13,319 bases of DNA from JAVBNJ01 sp031551625 (GTDB lineage: Bacteria; Bacteroidota; Bacteroidia; Bacteroidales; UBA932), in contig JAVBNJ010000161.1 in the NCBI GenBank assembly GCA_031551625.1, positions 1 to 13,319 on the forward strand, given 5' to 3'. Made by a program: the position numbers and the translations under genes. A model generated the notes under the pieces. It worked only from the letters and a program-made list of their open reading frames with translations. It did not search any database and was not told where the DNA came from. Positions 6,977 through 13,319 of this stretch are shown piece after piece. Every line of letters starts with the position of its first letter. Position 1 is the stretch's first letter.

Positions 6977-7121
6977 CTTTTGTTACCAAACACAACCTCA
7001 TGGAATATATCTACACTATATTATCATGTGGCCATGATGTCATTCATAATTCTCGCTGCAATAGACCGTATTTTCAACCAGTTCGGCAGAGCCGAAACAA
7101 TTTCGGCAAAAAATTAAAATA

Positions 7122-7153
7122 AATTAGGCAACCTTATAACAAGTTGCCTAATT
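7122..7153 (-). terminator. Probable terminator of the minus-strand operon
   Basis: An 11-bp perfect stem, AATTAGGCAAC (7122-7132) / GTTGCCTAATT (7143-7153), with a 10-base loop. Read on the minus strand it is followed by a T-rich tract (TTATTTTAATTTTTT), as expected for a terminator of the genes at 7282-10692, whose last stop codon is about 130 bases upstream. Confidence 0.65.
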
Positions 7154-7224
7154 CCATTTAGTGGAGATGCCGAGAGCCAAATACACCATTTAATCAATTG
7201 TAAATAAGCGACATTAAAAACACC

Positions 7225-7244
7225 TGTATCACATTTGTATCACA
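7225..7244. repeat. Short direct repeat TGTATCACA x2
   Basis: TGTATCACA at 7225-7233 and again at 7236-7244, a period of 11 bases, i.e. about one helical turn. The spacing suits two protein molecules binding one face of DNA, for example recombinase arm sites or a regulator. No partner site was found elsewhere in the window. Confidence 0.5.
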
Positions 7245-7281
7245 CTCTCCACTTTATTTTATTGGATACAAAAATACAAAA

Positions 7282-8775
7282 TTACTTTATTTTCCAGTAT
7301 CCACCTCTATCACCGCCGATACGCTCAAGAATCTCCATAGCCTTTAACTTTTGTATCTCTCTTTCAACAGTTCTTTCTGTAATTTTTAATAACATTGAGA
7401 TATCTTTTGCTGAAATCATATTGTTCTGCTCAATGTATTTCAAAACTAGCTTTTGTCTTTCGGTCAATTCTTCTCCGATATTTTTCTCCGACATTTTTCT
7501 TCGACACTTCTCCGACATTTCTCCGACATTTGTAGGGTTATTTTCGGCTTTACTTTCTGTACCATCTGTATCACTTTCAGGCTTGGGGTCAGCATTCGTA
7601 ACAGTTACTTTGAAAGTAGATATGTCTTTAAAATCGAAAATGGCTTTCCCATTCTTGTTTTCTTCGAGCATTTCTTGCACCATACTAATTCCTCGGTTAA
7701 AACGATTTACATAGCCAAGCACTTTCATAGCTTCTGCAATGACTGGATTACGGTAGTCGTTTACACTCGGAAAATTTTCAGGCTGTACTTTGCCGTATAG
7801 ACCACCCGGATTGTCCATATCTATCCTGTCGGAGTACTCATAGAATCTAGCTGGGGCATTTGTCTGGTAGTTGCGATGCATAATGAGGTTCATTGCTAAC
7901 TCCCTTAGTGCCTCATACGGATAATTGATTTTCATCTCTTCTCGTAAGACCGTAACAAATACCGGACGCTGTTTCTGAATGGTATATTTTATGAAATAAT
8001 CTATTTCTTTTAACAGCGTAATGATGTTTCCTGAAAATTGCCTTTCGTTCACCACCCTGGATGTTATTTTCTTTCCTGCAAATTCCACGTACTGGATGTA
8101 TGCTCCAAAAAGAATGTGAGACGGGTCTTTTCCGATTAGCAAAATACCTGCAACCGTGGGGCAATTTTGTTCGATATCAAAAAGCTTTAAAGATGCCAGT
8201 TGTTGTATAATAGCCCGTTTGTCCCCTGCCAATATCTTTGCACTCACAAATTTTGGCAAGTATTCTTTTTTGAATAGATCCAAATCCAGATCGTCAATAC
8301 TGCTGTGCAGGCAGGGTTTTGTATCGAACGTGGGAGATTTTACTTCACTTTTCTCACGAAGAATCCGTTCCTCCTCTTCGTTAGCTTCACTTTTTCTTGC
8401 TCCGATACGAAAATATATTACGCCTTTATATCTAACAGGTGTAATTTTGCTTGGCTGAACCTCGACTACGGCAACATCGCCTTCAGGGAAAGATACCTTT
8501 TCTACCATCAAAGCCGGTTTGGGTTGTATATTTCCATCTGCACGTAGTCCCGCTAAATTTCTTAACAACTCATCGGTAACCTTTAATCCATTCAACGAAC
8601 CATCATCATGAGCTCCTACCATAAGATAGCCAGGTTGCTTCTTATTGGATAGATCATTTGCAAAAGCACAAACTGCTTTCGCAAATTTATCTGTATTATT
8701 GGTTGATATTGTTCGTTCGACTCGCTCGTTTTCAATGTCTCCCAACAATTTCTTTATTTCATCTTTCGATATCAT
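7282..8775 (-). CDS. AlbA_2 / RecG-like ATP-binding protein with winged-helix C-terminus
   Basis: 497 aa from the ATG at 8775; the frame is open to 8865, but a TAnnTTTG element at 8795-8802 and the family's usual start favour 8775. The N-terminal AlbA_2 domain (about 15-130) shows NERVERTIST, KAVCAFANDL, GYLMVGAHDDGSLNG and VIYFRIGARKSEAN. The central part (about 160-390) is the RecG-C-like ATP-binding module (HATPase_c_4 type): YPYEALRELAMNLIMHRNY (286-303), then SDRIDMDNPGGLYG (315-328) and NRFNRGISMV. A charged linker of repeated NVGE/MSEK units (about 416-436) leads to a winged-helix domain (about 437-497: LTERQKLVLKYIE, AKDISMLLKITERTVEREIQKL). Such proteins are predicted DNA-binding transcriptional regulators or accessory factors, common in mobile islands. 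It lies directly downstream of the 605-aa nuclease gene and may control it; the biochemical role is unproven. Confidence 0.88.
   Translation of the reverse strand: MISKDEIKKLLGDIENERVERTISTNNTDKFAKAVCAFANDLSNKKQPGYLMVGAHDDGSLNGLKVTDELLRNLAGLRADGNIQPKPALMVEKVSFPEGDVAVVEVQPSKITPVRYKGVIYFRIGARKSEANEEEERILREKSEVKSPTFDTKPCLHSSIDDLDLDLFKKEYLPKFVSAKILAGDKRAIIQQLASLKLFDIEQNCPTVAGILLIGKDPSHILFGAYIQYVEFAGKKITSRVVNERQFSGNIITLLKEIDYFIKYTIQKQRPVFVTVLREEMKINYPYEALRELAMNLIMHRNYQTNAPARFYEYSDRIDMDNPGGLYGKVQPENFPSVNDYRNPVIAEAMKVLGYVNRFNRGISMVQEMLEENKNGKAIFDFKDISTFKVTVTNADPKPESDTDGTESKAENNPTNVGEMSEKCRRKMSEKNIGEELTERQKLVLKYIEQNNMISAKDISMLLKITERTVEREIQKLKAMEILERIGGDRGGYWKIK
7471..7531 (-). repeat. Degenerate tandem repeat inside the AlbA_2 gene linker
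   Basis: Five units related to TTCTCCGACATTT (plus strand), with CTCCGA-like cores at 7473, 7486, 7499, 7510 and 7521, so periods of 13, 13, 11 and 11 bases. These are not multiples of three, yet the total (48) is, so the reading frame is kept while the same DNA is read as NVGE, MSEK, CRRK, MSEK and NIGE. Confidence 0.8.
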
Positions 8776-8794
8776 AGTTCGTTGAAATTTAATG

Positions 8795-8802
8795 CAAAAA
8801 TA
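8795..8802 (-). promoter_or_regulatory. -7 element for the AlbA_2 gene
   Basis: Minus-strand TATTTTTG matches TAnnTTTG, 19 bases before the ATG at 8775, in the 99-base gap after the nuclease gene. It suggests that the AlbA_2 gene can be transcribed independently of the upstream nuclease gene. Confidence 0.5.
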
Positions 8803-8874
8803 CTGATTTATTCTGACATGCCGACTACACAACAAATGCACAACAAAATCAGAGTACTTATGCATTACTGATTT

Positions 8875-10692
8875 CTATATCTCTGTTATTATTTCCTTTT
8901 TAGAGATATCAAACTGCATATAAGATATCGGAATACTTATACACTTTTTTAACGCCTCTATGTATGATTTTATGGTATCTGATGGGGCAATGTCAGATAC
9001 TATAACCATTTTTTGAACTTCTTCGGGATTAGAATAAAGACTATATTCCAAAAGCTGGCCTATACTTTCTCTTATGGAAAACCTCAAACAATTATATGTT
9101 TTAATTTCATAGAAAATATATCCAAGATCATTTTTTTGAACTATATCAATCCGGGCGGCACCATAAGCCCTACATTCTCTTTTTACATTTTCTTTTCCGT
9201 ATCTTTCCTGAAGATAGAGAAGCAGTCCTTTTTGTAGTTGATTATGCTTTAATTCTAATTCTATTTCCTTAAGAGGTCTTCTCTTCCGGGATGATTTCGA
9301 TGCCAGATTATCTCCGTCTTCACTACCAGATTCTTCGAAGGAAAAACCTTTTTTTGCAAGATCATTATATTTATCTCGGATTTCTGCATTACCTTCCAAC
9401 AATGTATATCTTGGCGTTCGGGGAATATCATCATTTTCTATTTCGATTAAGTCATCAATATTATTCAGCTGTTCTGCGGAAAACCGAATATTAAATAACA
9501 AAGAAGGACTGTCGACCCATTTATCCAGAGAGGTCGGGACTAGGCTCAAATTAAATAAATCCGCTTTCATTTCGTCATACCAGCCTTCTTCAATGTATTT
9601 TTCTAAAATTTCTTTAGACTCCTTTGGTGAAATTACTTCAACATTTTTTAATGATGTAACCCAATAGCTTTTTCCAGAGACGGAATCTCGTGTATAAAGA
9701 GAAATATCAAAGATTTTTTCTTTATACGCGGAATAGTGTTTGTTAATTGGCTCCAAAAAACCATATTTCATTCCGTTTATCACTTTCTCACCATCAAACA
9801 GCCATTCTTCATGGCCATAACCATTCGATTTCTCAAAACTGTCATTCTCGGATTTACCTAATCGCCCAGATGGTTTTATCCATTTGTTGGTATTCCATGT
9901 TATTCGGGCTATTCTGGATTCTTTTGATAAAACCTCTTTTAGCTCTTTATATTCTTCCAAATGTCTAAATATATATTCTCGACTTTCTTTTATTAATCTT
10001 TCCCAATTATAATCGTCCAAATTATCAAAAGAAATGCGAGGCCATTCCCATTTTTCTGATTTTTTGTATTTATCAAGAATTACCAGTTTATCGGAACTTA
10101 GAGCTTTGGTTGTTTTATAATATCCGTCTAATTTATACCCGATAAACCTGTCTGTTCCGTTTACCTCAACATTAAAAAAAACATTTCTATCTTCTTTCCC
10201 TGAATAAATTCTTGGCCATAAATATGGTGCTATTCTGGCAGTATGCCCTGCAATCCAGTGGATTTGTTTTGTCAGTTTAAAATCATCAAATAATAATTGT
10301 TCAGCCCAATAATTAACTTTTGCAAGAAGAGGATACAGTTTTTGATTGTAAAAAGACTGGTCTGGATTAGCTTTTCTGTAATCGGTATTAGCTATGCTAT
10401 GATAAAACTCAAGTTCTTCTTTTGTGAAAAAGTTGTACCCTTCCTTATAATATGTTACAATAAATCCTAAGCTTTCTATATAAGACCTGTACTCTTCTTT
10501 AGATTGAAAAGATAAATCTTCGCCACCCGAAGCCAATTTGTATGCAGTTCTAACCAGATATTTAAACGGATATTCTTTTCCATCTACTACTACATAATAT
10601 TGATTTTTGACCTGATGTTTGGGAATCCCTTCCTTGGCTATTATGCTGGAGGCATCCTTTATATGTACGTCTTTAATTAGGTTTAGCTTCAT
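8875..10692 (-). CDS. Putative modification-dependent restriction endonuclease (PD-(D/E)xK C-terminus)
   Basis: 605 aa, no signal peptide. The N-terminal segment (about 1-80) contains HQVKNQYYVVVDGKEYPFKYLVRTAYKLASG and ends in LGFIV, resembling the DNA-binding head domain of ScoMcrA-like modified-cytosine nucleases. The middle (about 255-365) carries GYGHEEWLFD (291-300), YGFLEPINK and DISLYT...YWVTSLKNVEVI, a pattern that suggests a PUA-like (EVE/ASCH) base-reading domain. The C-terminus (about 474-605) fits a PD-(D/E)xK nuclease: RIDIV with Asp516, then FYEIKTY with Glu529 and Lys531, then the helix IRESIGQLLEYSLY with Gln546. I infer an enzyme that reads modified DNA and cuts it, i.e. an anti-phage restriction factor. 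The domain assignments for the first two parts are by resemblance only; the nuclease motif is the strongest. It is followed by the AlbA_2 gene and lies divergent from an ATPase/HNH pair. Confidence 0.8.
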   Translation of the reverse strand: MKLNLIKDVHIKDASSIIAKEGIPKHQVKNQYYVVVDGKEYPFKYLVRTAYKLASGGEDLSFQSKEEYRSYIESLGFIVTYYKEGYNFFTKEELEFYHSIANTDYRKANPDQSFYNQKLYPLLAKVNYWAEQLLFDDFKLTKQIHWIAGHTARIAPYLWPRIYSGKEDRNVFFNVEVNGTDRFIGYKLDGYYKTTKALSSDKLVILDKYKKSEKWEWPRISFDNLDDYNWERLIKESREYIFRHLEEYKELKEVLSKESRIARITWNTNKWIKPSGRLGKSENDSFEKSNGYGHEEWLFDGEKVINGMKYGFLEPINKHYSAYKEKIFDISLYTRDSVSGKSYWVTSLKNVEVISPKESKEILEKYIEEGWYDEMKADLFNLSLVPTSLDKWVDSPSLLFNIRFSAEQLNNIDDLIEIENDDIPRTPRYTLLEGNAEIRDKYNDLAKKGFSFEESGSEDGDNLASKSSRKRRPLKEIELELKHNQLQKGLLLYLQERYGKENVKRECRAYGAARIDIVQKNDLGYIFYEIKTYNCLRFSIRESIGQLLEYSLYSNPEEVQKMVIVSDIAPSDTIKSYIEALKKCISIPISYMQFDISKKEIITEI

Positions 10693-10726
10693 AATAGATA
10701 ATCATCATCAGGTTAATGGTAAAATT

Positions 10727-10760
10727 TAAAGTTAACACAATTTTCTGATACGTTCTCAAA
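10727..10760 (-). promoter_or_regulatory. Weak promoter candidate for the 605-aa nuclease gene
   Basis: On the minus strand, TTTG (10760-10757) is followed after 22 bases by TAACTTTA (10734-10727), one mismatch from TAnnTTTG. It ends 34 bases before the ATG at 10692. Confidence 0.35.
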
Positions 10761-10800
10761 AAATGGTTAATTGCCCACAAAGGCAGGTTCATCAACTAGC

Positions 10801-10847
10801 GAATGCAACTTTCTGCAAATATGCAAAATGTATGTGATTTTGCATTC
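10801..10847. repeat. Nested inverted repeats (possible operator or RNA hairpin)
   Basis: ATGCAAAAT (10821-10829) and ATTTTGCAT (10837-10845) form a perfect 9-bp stem with a 7-base loop. An outer arm GAATGCAA (10801-10808) can pair with TTGCATTC (10840-10847), using the same right arm. A further TGCAAA lies at 10814-10819. The cluster sits between the divergent start regions, a typical place for a shared operator. Confidence 0.6.
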
Positions 10848-10934
10848 TCTTGATATATGATATTCATTATTCGTAAATAGTTGGTTTTAAGACTGAAATA
10901 TTGACTAATTTATTAAAATTAAATAATTTATTCT

Positions 10935-10942
10935 TACATTTG
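10935..10942 (+). promoter_or_regulatory. -7 element for the ATPase/HNH operon
   Basis: TACATTTG matches TAnnTTTG exactly, giving a leader of roughly 65-70 bases before the ATG at 11017. A TTG at 10901-10903 is too far away to be a good -33 element. An AGGA just upstream of the ATG (AAAAAAGGATTGAT) is a relatively good ribosome-binding site for this genome. Confidence 0.55.
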
Positions 10943-11016
10943 CATTAAGTCTAAAACGCTAATATCGTGAGCATAAAATAGAATGTCTTTATTGTAAAAA
11001 GCAAAAAAGGATTGAT

Positions 11017-12849
11017 ATGGAAATCGTATTTGTATGGATTAATAATTTTAGAAACCTAAAGAATCTACAATTGAATTTAGGCTCAGAGTTTTGCTATAAA
11101 ATGAAATATGATAATAAAGATAGTCTGTGTACAATAACTAGAACTCCAAACAAAACATACATACCTGATTTCTTTTCTCCATTTTTAAATATTTCGGCCA
11201 TAGTTGGAGAGAATGCAGCTGGAAAATCAAGTGTTATAGAAGCATTAAGACAGATATTAGATGGTCATCGCCGGGATTATATTGAATATTTAATTTTATT
11301 TAAAGACAAAGACGGACAGCTACATGCTAAGTTCTTTTTGGGATACGATGAAACAAAAAAAGAGGATGATTTTCTACCAAAGGAAAAGAAAGTAAAAATA
11401 AAGTCTAGTGATTTTGTAATTACAAATGACATGGGACAAAACTATGAAACAATTTTCTTTTCTCAAATAATTGACATGACTATATATCCACTTGAACATG
11501 ATTCTCCACTAGGAATAGACATATCATCAAACTGGTTGTCGTATGATGATATAAGGAACATGCCTGAAGAGTCAGGATATATAAATTTGGCATATCACAA
11601 ATATTGTGAAAGCCTACGCCAGATGCAGTTTTGTCTTGATGCAAAAACTAATAAGTATATTAAAACAATCAGTTTGCCAGATGAAATAGAGGTACATTTC
11701 TCAGCATTAAATTATAATAAAGATTATTGGAATACGAATCTAAGCCTTCGAGGATTTGATGATATTTTCTATAAAAAAATAGTAAGGAAAATAGCATCTG
11801 AATCAAAGGTAGGGATGGGTTATTGGCATTTTCTTGGAGATATAATTAGATGTATTTATAAAAATTTTGAGATAAGTGGGGATTATTTAAATCATGATGT
11901 AAAAATAGGCGTAACCAAAGAGAAAATAGAAGCTATGGATATTGAAGATGCCATAAAATTATTTCTTGTTCAACAAGATTTATTTGATGGAACTCCTGCT
12001 GTAAAACTTATAGAAGCCGTCGAAAACGCTATAATTTCAGCTATTGACGTTAAAGATTCTTCATTCTCTATAAATATTTCAGATAAAACAATTGAGTTAA
12101 TTGAGAAATATGATGCTTTTTTAGTTTCATTAAATAAATTTACACCAGACAATTCTCCATATGGATTTGTCTCTTTTGATTGGAGAAATATGAGTACTGG
12201 AGAAAAGGCGTATTTAAATTTATATTCGAGATTCTACCATGCGAAACATAAAATTATGCAAAGAATAAGCTTCGAATCTCCCCGTATAGGTGTTGAAGAA
12301 GGAAAACTACCAGATATTATTTATATTTTAATAGATGAAGGTGAAATAGGTTTTCATCTGCAATGGCAAAAGGATTATGTTCAGAATTTGGTTAAAAATA
12401 TACCTCAAATTTTATCTTTTGAGAATCACAAAGTAAATTATCAAATAATATTCACGACACATTCTCCGATGAGCTTATCTGATATTCCTAATGATAGGAT
12501 TATATATATGTGCAAAGGAGAAGTTATTGAAGAAAAAATGAAATCCTTTGGGGCGAATATTTCCGATTTGATAACTCATTCTTTCTTCATTCATGATGGG
12601 TTAGTGGGCTCTTTTGCTATTGATAAAATAAATTCCACCATTAAATGGTTGACGGATGATAAAGATAAGAATAATTCAGAATATCATAAATTAATCATTC
12701 AAAATATTGACGAGCCTTTGATTTATGGAAAATTAACAGAAATGTTTATCAACAAAATGGGAAATGATAAAGCAAAAGAAATAGCTAAATTGAATATACT
12801 GAAAATGAAAGAGGAATATGAAACTAAATATGGGGAAACATTGTTATGA
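11017..12849 (+). CDS. ABC/AAA-type ATPase of a Septu-like (PtuA-like) defence pair
   Basis: 610 aa, cytoplasmic. It begins with the SMC/RecF-like strand WINNFRNLKNLQLNL. Walker A is GENAAGKSS (64-72; Lys70, Ser71). The ABC signature is MSTGEKA (392-398). Walker B is YILIDEGE (436-443; Asp440, Glu441). The H-loop is TTHSP (480-484; His482). The C-terminal part has FGANISDLITHSFFIHDGLVG (512-531), typical of the AAA15/AAA21 ATPases found next to HNH nucleases. The roughly 300-residue insert between Walker A and the signature is helical and unlike housekeeping ABC proteins. All catalytic residues are present. The stop overlaps the HNH gene start by four bases (ATGA), so the two are translationally coupled, as in Septu PtuA/PtuB, where the ATPase controls an HNH nuclease after phage infection. 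OLD-type or retron-associated ATPases are alternatives. Codons are strongly AT-biased compared with the left half of the window. Confidence 0.88.
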   Translation: MEIVFVWINNFRNLKNLQLNLGSEFCYKMKYDNKDSLCTITRTPNKTYIPDFFSPFLNISAIVGENAAGKSSVIEALRQILDGHRRDYIEYLILFKDKDGQLHAKFFLGYDETKKEDDFLPKEKKVKIKSSDFVITNDMGQNYETIFFSQIIDMTIYPLEHDSPLGIDISSNWLSYDDIRNMPEESGYINLAYHKYCESLRQMQFCLDAKTNKYIKTISLPDEIEVHFSALNYNKDYWNTNLSLRGFDDIFYKKIVRKIASESKVGMGYWHFLGDIIRCIYKNFEISGDYLNHDVKIGVTKEKIEAMDIEDAIKLFLVQQDLFDGTPAVKLIEAVENAIISAIDVKDSSFSINISDKTIELIEKYDAFLVSLNKFTPDNSPYGFVSFDWRNMSTGEKAYLNLYSRFYHAKHKIMQRISFESPRIGVEEGKLPDIIYILIDEGEIGFHLQWQKDYVQNLVKNIPQILSFENHKVNYQIIFTTHSPMSLSDIPNDRIIYMCKGEVIEEKMKSFGANISDLITHSFFIHDGLVGSFAIDKINSTIKWLTDDKDKNNSEYHKLIIQNIDEPLIYGKLTEMFINKMGNDKAKEIAKLNILKMKEEYETKYGETLL

Positions 12850-13319
12850 TATATTTTGATTTGTCATCAAAAAAAAATGTTATAGAAGATCACTATAAAT
12901 TGCTGGAAAAGGAGTTGAAATATAAAGCAGAAGGAAGCACACTAAGCAAGAAGCAAAAAAAGTTCATTACGGATAATTTAGAGTCAATTCTCACAAAAAA
13001 GCCCTCGGATTTATTGCAATTAGAGACTCGATTTAAGACATTAGGAAAAAAAAAGAATACCAATGCTCAGTTAAAAACAATATTTAACTATAATAAATTT
13101 ATCATTAAAAATGCACGTAAATATGATGCTTACGATTTAGCAAATAAGCTTGGCGTAAGAGTGTGTTTATATTGCAATAGGATGTATACGTTAACCATAC
13201 AAACGAGTAGTAAGAAAGAAGATCATATTATAAGGCCCGAGTTTGACCATTTTTTTAATAAAGACAAGCATCCTTTACTAGGTTTATCAATATAAAAATT
13301 GATTACAAGCTGTTCTATC
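12846..13319 (+). pseudogene. HNH endonuclease (PtuB-like), interrupted by an in-frame stop and by the window edge
   Basis: The reading frame starts at the ATG at 12846 (ATGA overlap with the ATPase gene) and closes at TAA 13293-13295 after 149 residues. The N-terminal part (1-100) is charged and helical. Cys107 and Cys110 (CLYC) form half of a zinc site. PEFDHFFNKDKHPLLGLSI (131-149) is the first part of an HNH motif with Asp134 and His135. In related HNH proteins this continues as LSFYNLIPSCxxCN. Here the same frame after the stop reads KLITSCSI up to the window end, aligning the TAA exactly with the family tyrosine. The second cysteine pair and the rest of the HNH are therefore cut off, and the product should lack nuclease activity unless the stop is an error or read through. 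The natural 3' end is outside the window. Confidence 0.72.

Larger units (their letters stand above)
6977..7281. other. Gene-free stretch at the backbone/island boundary
   Basis: No convincing gene; the longest ATG frame is 27 codons (7034-7117) and resembles nothing I know. It holds an ATCATG/CATGAT hairpin (7023-7038), overlapping TTCGGC / GCCGAAA / TTTCGGC arms (7082-7107), a terminator-like hairpin (7122-7153) and a 9-base direct repeat (7225-7244). To the left the genes are housekeeping; to the right they are defence-like and AT-richer, so this is the likely junction of an inserted island. No transposase, integrase or clear terminal inverted repeats are visible. Confidence 0.55.
10693..11016. 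other. Divergent intergenic region between the two defence modules
   Basis: 324 AT-rich bases with no open frame worth calling. It carries the start regions of both divergent modules: a weak minus-strand promoter candidate near 10727-10760, a nested inverted repeat at 10801-10847, and a plus-strand TAnnTTTG element at 10935-10942. No reverse transcriptase or obvious structured msr/msd-like RNA is nearby, so I do not call a retron. Confidence 0.6.

Noticed and set aside
7034..7117. 27-codon frame beginning MMSFIILAAIDRIF
   Set aside because: Very short, no promoter or recognisable family, and its end overlaps the GC-rich hairpin cluster.
7485..7531. CRISPR-like repeat
   Set aside because: Units are 11-13 bases with no spacers and lie within a coding linker.
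8776..8865. 30-residue N-terminal extension of the AlbA_2 protein from an upstream ATG at 8865
   Set aside because: The extension is unlike the family, and a TAnnTTTG element falls within it, so the ATG at 8775 is preferred.
10693..11016. Retron non-coding RNA upstream of an ATPase/HNH pair
   Set aside because: Type I retrons can carry an ATPase and an HNH protein, but no reverse transcriptase is encoded here and the hairpins are too small for an msr/msd.
1..13319. Insertion sequence or transposon
   Set aside because: No transposase, integrase or resolvase coding sequence and no paired terminal inverted repeats were found.

Overview
The window looks like a chromosomal segment of a Bacteroidota bacterium, most likely of the order Bacteroidales. 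The support is a type IX secretion (type B) C-terminal sorting domain on a subtilase, a short RsmI-like methylase of the kind typical of this phylum, weak Shine-Dalgarno sites, and many copies of the Bacteroidota -7 promoter element TAnnTTTG placed upstream of the genes.

Left part (1-2560, minus strand): a three-gene operon for exported proteins. A lipoprotein with a C-terminal HExxH metallopeptidase-like domain comes first. It is followed, one base later, by a small secreted protein of about 180 aa, and then by a tandem near-copy of that protein which runs off the left edge. The two copies are identical over their ends and differ mainly in the middle.

Middle part (2658-6976): ordinary backbone genes. 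They are a PhnP-like metallo-beta-lactamase-fold hydrolase and a large secreted S8 protease (both minus strand). A shared intergenic region with divergent promoters follows, then an RsmI-like SAM-dependent methyltransferase (plus). A perfect bidirectional terminator separates it from a convergent tRNA-Gln (minus). Then come a tiny TPR protein and a 56-aa 2x[4Fe-4S] ferredoxin that ends in a clear terminator.

Right part (about 7000-13319): base composition becomes visibly more AT-rich and the content changes to what looks like a defence island. After about 300 bases of non-coding sequence rich in hairpins and short repeats come two minus-strand genes: an AlbA_2/RecG-like ATP-binding regulator with a winged-helix end, and a 605-aa multidomain protein with a C-terminal PD-(D/E)xK nuclease, which I read as a putative modification-dependent restriction enzyme. 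A 324-base divergent promoter region with nested inverted repeats separates these from a plus-strand pair. That pair is an ABC/AAA-type ATPase overlapping by 4 bases an HNH endonuclease gene, the architecture of Septu (PtuA/PtuB) systems. The HNH reading frame is broken by a TAA inside its conserved motif, and recognisable family sequence continues in the same frame to the window edge, so this copy is probably inactive or recently decayed.

I do not see a wholly new system that I can prove. The best candidates for something under-described are the 605-aa nuclease with its AlbA_2 partner, and the HExxH lipoprotein with its duplicated secreted partner genes.
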